A stretch of 35,908 bases of DNA from Priapulus caudatus. Lineage: Eukaryota; Priapulida; Priapulimorpha; Priapulimorphida; Priapulidae. Below, piece by piece: positions 29,765 through 35,908 of this stretch. The translations under genes and the position numbers were made by a program. The stretch spans positions 1-35,908 of the forward strand of contig NW_014577075.1 of the NCBI RefSeq assembly GCF_000485595.1, given 5' to 3'. Numbering within the stretch: position 1 is the stretch's first letter; each line of letters opens with the position of its first letter. The notes beneath the pieces are model-generated. The model made no database searches, was not told the DNA's origin, and saw nothing but the letters and a program-made list of their open reading frames with translations.

Positions 29765-30617
29765 AGACCACGGGGGAGACTCGCTCGAGGATGCCGCCCA
29801 TTGTGACGTACAGCCGATATTTGCGAGCATCATTTGTTGATTCTAATAACAACCGAGATTGCAGGGGGATGGAACCTCTAACACACGAGGCAATAGTGCC
29901 CGTCTTAAAGTCAGCAAGACACGAGTGGAATTTTGGTGTGAATGCTAGCTGACTCAATTTAGGTGCTCTGAACGTTTAAGCCCAGGAATCATGCACAGCT
30001 ATATACTAAATCACAATGTAGCATGTGTTTACCGTTGTTCACCAACGACAAGCAGTGTCGTACATGGATGTGCGTACACTGTCCCCAAATATCTGTTGAA
30101 GAGCATCATTGCCCTACTAACTCAAATTCCCTGTTGTCGTGAATAACCAACCCCGTGTGGGTGTGTGTATATATCATCAGCTTAAAGTAAAACTGATATA
30201 CTGTTTCTCAGTCGAGAAACGCGTGTAAACGGTTACCGTTAGTTTCACATCGTGCTCAAATGGAACATTGAACACTGTGAGGTCAGTGTATTTCCATAGG
30301 TGCCCCTGATAGTCAGTAATGTACTCATAGTGTGTATAGATACATAAATGTTTGTAAAGCCTTTGCTCGTCCTATCATTTTTATATAATATTCTAGTGTC
30401 TTGCTTTGTTTATACATTTTATGAATTCTAAGAATCTATTTGTGGTAAATATTTCAGCATTATGTGACGTTGGTGAATATTGACGAAATTGTTACAAAAA
30501 TTATGATTTAAGCCGTGATTACTTTCGGCTGTCATGCACGACTGCAGAATCTTACCAAGTGGAACATAGGAAGAGAGAACTAGAAAGAGAACGTGGAGCA
30601 GTTTGATGTGATAATTT

Positions 30618-30623
30618 AATAAA
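30618..30623 (+). terminator. Candidate SON polyadenylation signal
   Basis: AATAAA about 850 bp after the SON stop codon. A nearer non-canonical signal is possible, so this is only the first obvious canonical one. Confidence 0.3.
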
Positions 30624-31901
30624 CGCACACTACGTGTTCCCAGGCTCAAGAAACAAATGCAGAGGCACATACGCATAGTTTCTTCTGTTGATTTCCTATC
30701 ATGTAACATGCAATACGTGTTATCGGTAGACTATAATTTGACGTGATATTAGCAGGTGTGACATTAAAGATATCTCTACTATGTCACTGCTCGTATTGTT
30801 CGTTGATTCGCGTTAAAGAAAGGAACGTTTATGTTCGAAATAGTTGCTCAAGTATGCAGTAAATATAATCTTGATTCTGTCAGTTGAACAGAATTTATAT
30901 TTGATGTAATGATGGTATTATTTGGTTTTCATATGACTTATTGAGGCATGAAGGTACTTGGGACATTAAAAAGACATTAATTAATAGGCACGAATGAATG
31001 CACTTACGGCATAAGAAAATGTGTTTAAGTTAAAAAGCATTATATTCTTTCATTTCGACAGTCATACCAGTTATCTGCATTAGCTAACAAATTTTTACAC
31101 ACATGTAAATATAATTCTATAAATGCGCTAAAATAGTCTGGTATTAAGTACAACTGTGCATCATTTTGCAGATTATATGTTGAATCTGATTGCCTCCAAC
31201 GTCAGTGGTAGAAAAAAGGTAGTTGTCGCTGAATGTAAATATGTACATTCCTGAAACTCCATGAGCCATATAACTATTACGTAAACCTATGACACCAACC
31301 AAATTCCTAGCTCCACATATGTAGCCCTTCTCTCCGTACACCTATAGCACAGCAAAGGGCTTCATAGACAGAGACAGGAGTGAACAAAGTTGTTTTCACT
31401 CACTTCTGCCAGAGGTGCAGACAAACCTTTCCTTCTCGTATTACAGCACCATTAAACAGCAAAACTGTATCTAAATAACAAAATGGCTTTCGTCCAGCAA
31501 CCCGTGTCCAACTCGCGCCAAATCTGAACATTCTTCAACAATTTCAAAGACCCGTTCCAGCTCGACAACATACAAACGTTCGACCGTTCGCTATCATGAC
31601 AGTAATATTAGTTGACCGAGAAATGAAGACGAGCACCTAGGGCGCTGGCAGCATCTATACGTGCGTGACCTCGGCCATGTGTCCCACACGCGACTCTCTT
31701 GCGAGAACACACATAGCCATGCTTATATTTGCATCCACTGTTCTCTACTACAATTATAAAGACGCATGAACAGTATAGAAACTTGCAAAACCGTTCTGCT
31801 GCCTCTTCCAGCTATCGAGCGGAATAGCCGGTCGAATTATACCTACATCAGAATTGATCGTTTCAAACGCATCGGAAGAGCGGTGGCTCTTGGAACGTCT
31901 G

Positions 31902-31902
<1 letters not shown>

Positions 31903-31933
<31 letters not shown>
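31903..31933. repeat. AT microsatellite
   Basis: About 31 bp of alternating TA, translated as Tyr-Ile repeats in open frames on both strands. Confidence 0.95.
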
Positions 31934-31936
<3 letters not shown>

Positions 31937-32650
31937 AACTCGCAAATCAAACGAACAGACACGGTGTTCCGATGCGACGAGGAGCACGCACATACACATT
32001 TCATCAACTCTCTACACTACAGCTGTCACGCGGATAGACTCCGGCCTCATCTCCTCACTTCCTTAACAGATACGACTGTTACTAAAGCGAAGGGACAGGT
32101 AAGCAATGTGTCACAAACAATCAGAAATACGTACGTGCCCCAACGGTCTTCGACAACCGACCGCACACTCGGTATACGTTGGGCAATTCCGTACCTACAT
32201 CCAACGTTAGATGAAGAGTAGGATACTGAGAGACGCATTTTATATAATCCACTTCTGGTCAGATGTAGGTAGAGAATGAGTCAATGTATGTCGTAGCTGT
32301 GGCATTTGAAGAGATGAGAGGTCAGCTACTAGAGGACACACCCAGCTAGAGATTAATGCACAAGGACTACCAATATTAGAACCATCACTACTCTCTAGGT
32401 CACTACAATATACACTAGATATCCATACCATATCTATGGACAGTTGTCTCGTAAGTCTAGATAAGAGTGGGCGGGCATAGACCTAGCCGAAGAACTATTC
32501 TAGAAGGTCCCTAGGGGTACGGGAGGTTCCACTATTGCTGGTGTTAAGTATGTAGGTGAAAGAAGAACAATACTACATACTCAAGCCTGTGGCATGACAC
32601 ACAGGCTGAAGGCAACCACTGGCAGTGGAATGTCAGAAGTTAGCCCCCCC

Positions 32651-32733
32651 CACGCTCACGCGGCAGCACATCTAGATATCTAACGGCGTTATATAACGTG
32701 GTCATAATACAGATGTGCTGTAGCGTGAGTGTG
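32651..32733. repeat. Hairpin inverted repeat
   Basis: CACGCTCACGCGGCAGCACA at the left (23-bp arm, 32651-32673) pairs with AGATGTGCTGTAGCGTGAGT at the right (32711-32733), with about three mismatches and a 37-bp loop. A smaller hairpin (GCCTGTG...CACAGGC) lies about 60 bp upstream. It could be a small element or a structured RNA. Confidence 0.65.
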
Positions 32734-33597
32734 GTGGACTGACTTGATCCTGCTGTCAGTGAAGGCAACAACTGCTGCTATAACAGAAGATCGGAAGTAA
32801 GTGCTGTCAGTGTGATGTTCAGTAAACCACAAGTAAAAATAGCACAAGAATAAGTGCTAAACGTGGCTACTAGTAATATTAACTATTACAACTACTAGTA
32901 AAAATATTCTGTGAGCAAATATGTTTTAAAAGCAAGAACGCAGTTTTTACAGCTAAATTGCAGCAATAACATAGTTACACGTATCTGGCATCATTTTTAC
33001 AAAATAATAAAACGGTACACGACTCTATATTCAATTGCACAACGTCTCCAGAAACTTGCACAATAGAGATACATCTTTTCGCTGTTGCCACCATTACAAC
33101 CATTTAATGAATTTTCCGCATAGGTTTTGGGGTAATAGAGCATGACACTGAAATTCCACAAAAAACACGTTTAAATCCATAGAAACATACTAGATGGGCT
33201 ACCTAGTATATTATTTATATGATAAAATCTGTCACAGACTTATGAGTATTCTCCCTGTCATAGCTTTCAGTCACACTAAGTGCTGTACAAATTAATTAAA
33301 GGTCAACAATTATTGTATCCACATCCACTATATAACATGTTACGTTCCACATAAAATCTCGTGCACCTCATTTTCTCATGCATAGAGCGTGCTATAGGAA
33401 ACTTCTCTGCTATGACCACGACAACTTTTGCCCCCCCCCCTATTGGCTATATATCATGACAACTCGTATGAACGGCCACCCAGCTTCGTGTAAACAACGC
33501 TGCACGTGTGACACGCTGGTTCTCTCAGCGCCCCGGACGAAATGCCAACGTATGATCCAGCGACGGACTCTCTCGGTCGCGTTCTCTTCCGGACTGC

Positions 33598-33773
33598 CTA
33601 CTGACGTGGCCTTTTGCTGGAGCGAGAGGAGGCACTGCTGGAGGAAGACGAGGAGGAAGAAGAGGACGAAGAAGAGGAGCGGCTAGAGCGGCTTCCTCCT
33701 GGTTGATAGGCATGGTTGTCCGTTCCTCTCCGATCACTCACCCTGGAGCTTAGGTAACTCGGTGCCTCTATCG
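33598..33773 (-). CDS. C-terminal exon with poly-Ser tail
   Basis: After the strong acceptor TCCTCTTATTGTTTCAG it encodes IEAPSYLSSRVSDRRGTDNH, AYQPGG, a Ser run and SSKRPRQ, with a TAG at 33600-33598. The Ser tract is coded by a TCC/TCT-rich repeat. Confidence 0.8.
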
Positions 33774-35706
33774 CTGAAACAATAAGAGGAGAAAAACACT
33801 CTGAATGCGAATTCGTGAATCGCGAGACATGCGGCGACAACTGAAGGATCTTAGCAGCTGATGAAGATCATCTCCACGTAGATACAACGTCCTCATTCCT
33901 CAATGTCATGAAGAAATCATGCTAGTGCTGAACTGCTACTTTTCACTTCAAGGGGAATAATTTCCTTGTTATACCTGATGGTGATAGACTTACCAGGATA
34001 GACAGCAGGGGATACTTCCCATTATACCTGATGGTGATAGACTTACCAGGATAGACAGCAGGGGGGATACTTCCCATTATACCTGATGGTAATAGACTTA
34101 CCAGGATAGACAGCAGGGGGGTACCTCCCATTATACCTGATGGTGATAGACTTACCGGGATAGACAGCAGGGGGATACCTCCCATTATACCTGATGGTGA
34201 TAGACTTACCGGGATAGACAGCAGGAGGGATACTTCCCATTATACCTGATGGTGATAGACCTACCAGGATAGACAGCCGGGGGATACCTCCCGTAATACC
34301 TGATGGTGATAGACTTACCGGGATAGACAGCAGGGGGGATACCTCCCGTAATACCTGATGGTGATAGACTTACCAGGATAGACAGCAGGAGGATACTTCC
34401 CATTACACCTGATGGTGATAGACTTACCGGGATAGACAGCAGGGGGATATCTCCCTGGGTAGGCCTGGTGTTGGTACAGCGTGTCGATGTTGTACAGATT
34501 GTCGTCACCCTCGTCTTCGTAGTAGCTGGCGACGCTGCGCGCGTGCGTGGAGGGCGGCACGCTGACGATGTACGCCGGGTGACCGTAGCTGAAGTTGTCG
34601 GGAGCGCCGACATCGCGCATGCTGCCCGTCGACTTCATCGTCTCCAGCTGCATGGCCTTCTGCTTCTCCTTCCTCTCCTTCCTGTATGACCTGGAGACGA
34701 GTCACGAGAAACAAGCTTATAGCAGGGTTCATAGTAGTAAGACACATGTTGAAATAAGGACTTATAAGACCTTTTCTGGAGGCCAAAATAAGACTTTTTT
34801 ACGCGATTTCTGATAGATCGTCGACTATTAAAGTACACTAATAATATTTATATACACAATTGCACAGCAGATTTAATTATTCCGTATTATATATACAACA
34901 ATTCTTATTCTAAGTCGAGAACAGTTTATAAAACTTAGGTCCTTTGGCAAAAAATAAGGACTATTAAGTACTTTTCTAAGATTTCACCAAAAATAAGTAC
35001 TAATAAGGGCCCTTATTTTATTTTTGGTAAAATAAGTACTTATAAGACTTTGGAAGACCCGCTACGAACCCTGTATAGACATTCACGTAGGCAATCCGCG
35101 TACCTGTTTGATGAGATTGATAGGCAGGCAATATACACAATCAGTATCGCGCTAGGACATTCTAAAAACAATTCTTAGTAACGGACGTGCTGCAAAGTTA
35201 GAATTTCGACATGCACGTACACGTACAAACTGGGTGAGCTTGACCAACCCTGGTATCAAAAACGCGACAGGGCATGGTTATCTCGTTCAGCCGTATAGGG
35301 CTTCGTCAATGGTTAAACCATAGGGTTTCAGTCCTGTACCGAGACTTCAAATAATGCTTCATCTGCTTCATAACATCATTATCATCTTCACATCGTTAAT
35401 TACCATCATTATTAGCCATCATCATTCATCATCATTAGTCACTTAAGCGTCTGCACCATCGCCACGGTTACCTATAGCATATCATCCAGATGAGGAAGGC
35501 GATGATGATGATGAGGAGGACGCCGCCTACGATGCCCCCGATGATGTAGGCGGTGAGCACCTTCTTCTGTTCGACGGTCTCCTGGCAGCGCAGGCCTGAG
35601 AAGCTGCCCGTGCAGTCACAGCGAGCGGAGACGCGCGCCACGCCGGCCGTCGCGTACTGCGTCGTCGTGCAGACGCCGTCGTTAGCGCAGTAGTCCGTGC
35701 AGATGT
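33598..35706 (-). CDS. EGF-domain single-pass membrane protein (partial, last 3 exons)
   Basis: Exons in coding order: 35706-35472, 34690-34428, 33773-33598. Phases join cleanly (about 224 aa seen) and the 5' part lies beyond the right edge. Order: an EGF-like domain with six cysteines (C-x3-C, C, C-x-C, C: ICTDYCANDGVC ... ARCDCTGSFSGLRC), a short juxtamembrane QETVEQKKV, a transmembrane helix (AYIIGGIVGGVLLIIIIAFL), a basic stop-transfer CYRSYRKERKEK, a Tyr/Pro-rich tail (GHPAYIVSVPP, NLYNIDTLYQHQAYP, YPPAVYP) and a poly-Ser C-terminus. It should be a type I surface protein, perhaps an adhesion or receptor-like molecule. The family cannot be named without its ectodomain. The exon ending at 34428 runs into a minisatellite that repeats its own donor site. 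Confidence 0.85.
33971..34455 (-). repeat. 54-bp minisatellite repeating an exon end and its splice donor
   Basis: Nine units of 53-55 bp, each reading on the minus strand GG(T/A)ATCCCCCTGCTGTCTATCC then CG or TG|GTAAGT and CTATCACCATCAGG. Donor positions (last exonic base) are 34428, 34374, 34319, 34265, 34210, 34156, 34102, 34047 and 33994. Eight have GTAAGT and one GTAGGT. The first unit is the 3' end of the cytoplasmic-tail exon; the other eight lie in the following intron. Confidence 0.95.
34428..34690 (-). CDS. Cytoplasmic-tail exon
   Basis: Starts after CTCGTCTCCAG with SYRKERKEKQKAMQLETMKS and ends RYPPAVYP G|GTAAGT. The tail has several tyrosines in acidic or Pro contexts (YYEDEGDDNLYNIDTLY), possible phosphorylation or adaptor sites. 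The end position assumes the first of nine repeated donors is used. Confidence 0.8.
34718..35078. mobile_element. Small hAT-like element in the EGF-TM gene intron
   Basis: A 351-bp unit (34723-35073) starts CAGGGTTCATAG and ends with the complement of CAGGGTTCGTAG. TATAG lies immediately outside both ends (34718-34722, 35074-35078). The interior is AT-rich with inverted AAATAAGNACTTATAAG words. No ORF. Confidence 0.75.
35472..35706 (-). CDS. EGF-like domain and transmembrane exon
   Basis: One exon encodes a complete EGF-like module and the membrane helix. Acceptor CGCTCCTGCAG, donor TATAG|GTAACC. Its upstream polypyrimidine region is a long (CT)n array on this strand. Confidence 0.88.
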
Positions 35707-35740
35707 CTGCAGGAGCGAGAGAGAGAGAACATGTACAGTG

Positions 35741-35908
<168 letters not shown>

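Larger units (their letters stand above)
29765..33597. other. SON 3' flank / intergenic region without a recognisable gene
   Basis: Contains the likely SON 3' UTR, an (AT)n run at 31903-31933 and a hairpin at 32651-32733. The 3' UTR of the minus-strand gene probably lies in 33100-33597; an ATTAAA on the minus strand at 33108-33103 is a weak candidate signal. No exon with a family motif was found on either strand. The 151-codon plus frame at 31766-32221 spans the AT repeat and looks fortuitous. Confidence 0.55.

Noticed and set aside
31766-32221. 151-codon plus-strand frame
   Set aside because: It runs through an (AT)n microsatellite with Tyr-Ile repeats and has no recognisable domain; overlapping frames are equally open.
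33971-34455. CRISPR-like direct repeat array
   Set aside because: The units are contiguous 54-bp near-identical repeats with no unique spacers, in a eukaryotic intron; it is a minisatellite.
33943-34613. Repeat-protein frames (IPPAVYPGKSITIRYNG repeats) on the minus strand
   Set aside because: They are translations of the intronic minisatellite. Only the first unit is exonic and only one further unit stays in frame with the gene.

Overview
The window is eukaryotic, from an invertebrate animal. All reconstructed genes have GT-AG introns, and the DNA between them is rich in short non-autonomous transposons and microsatellites. It holds two complete genes and one partial gene. The first is a CatSper2 sperm calcium channel subunit (+, 12 coding exons, 4289-12856, about 510 aa). 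The second is SON, the nuclear-speckle splicing cofactor (+, 9 coding exons, 18585-29764, about 1044 aa). The third is the 3' end of an EGF-domain, single-pass membrane protein (-, 35706-33598, continuing past the right edge). CatSper2 has been lost in many protostomes and kept in sponges, cnidarians and deuterostomes, so a sponge, cnidarian or invertebrate deuterostome is likely. The sequence alone does not settle which. Splicing, phases and domain order were worked out by hand.

Layout: 1-3200 is a non-coding GTGC-rich degenerate repeat field, bordered on both sides by TTAACTCGAGTTAA-type palindromic motifs. 3200-4288 is the upstream region of CatSper2. 4289-12856 is CatSper2, with an antisense tRNA-derived SINE in intron 8 (12-bp target duplication) and an inverted repeat around telomere-like repeats in intron 5. 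12857-18584 is an intergenic transposon cluster: a GA microsatellite, a 25-N assembly gap, a 0.8-kb foldback element, a 1.8-kb hAT-like element carrying a small spliced ORF, a hairpin, and a second foldback element just upstream of SON. 18585-29764 is SON; its introns carry a small hAT-like element, a TTAA-flanked T2/Kolobok-like MITE, CA/GT microsatellites and a MITE with a 52-bp perfect palindrome. 29765-33597 has no recognisable gene. 33598-35908 is the EGF-TM gene on the minus strand.

The most unusual structures are these. (1) A 54-bp minisatellite in the EGF-TM gene repeats the end of an exon together with its 5' splice site, giving nine consecutive near-identical donor sites. (2) Three unrelated-sized hAT-like elements all have 5-bp target duplications. 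(3) One of them contains a two-exon ORF that looks like the surviving N-terminus of a transposase. (4) SON has an in-frame 8-residue tandem repeat and two very short upstream ORFs, one overlapping its start codon as ATGA. The three host genes show no operon-like or pathway link; they are ordinary neighbours.
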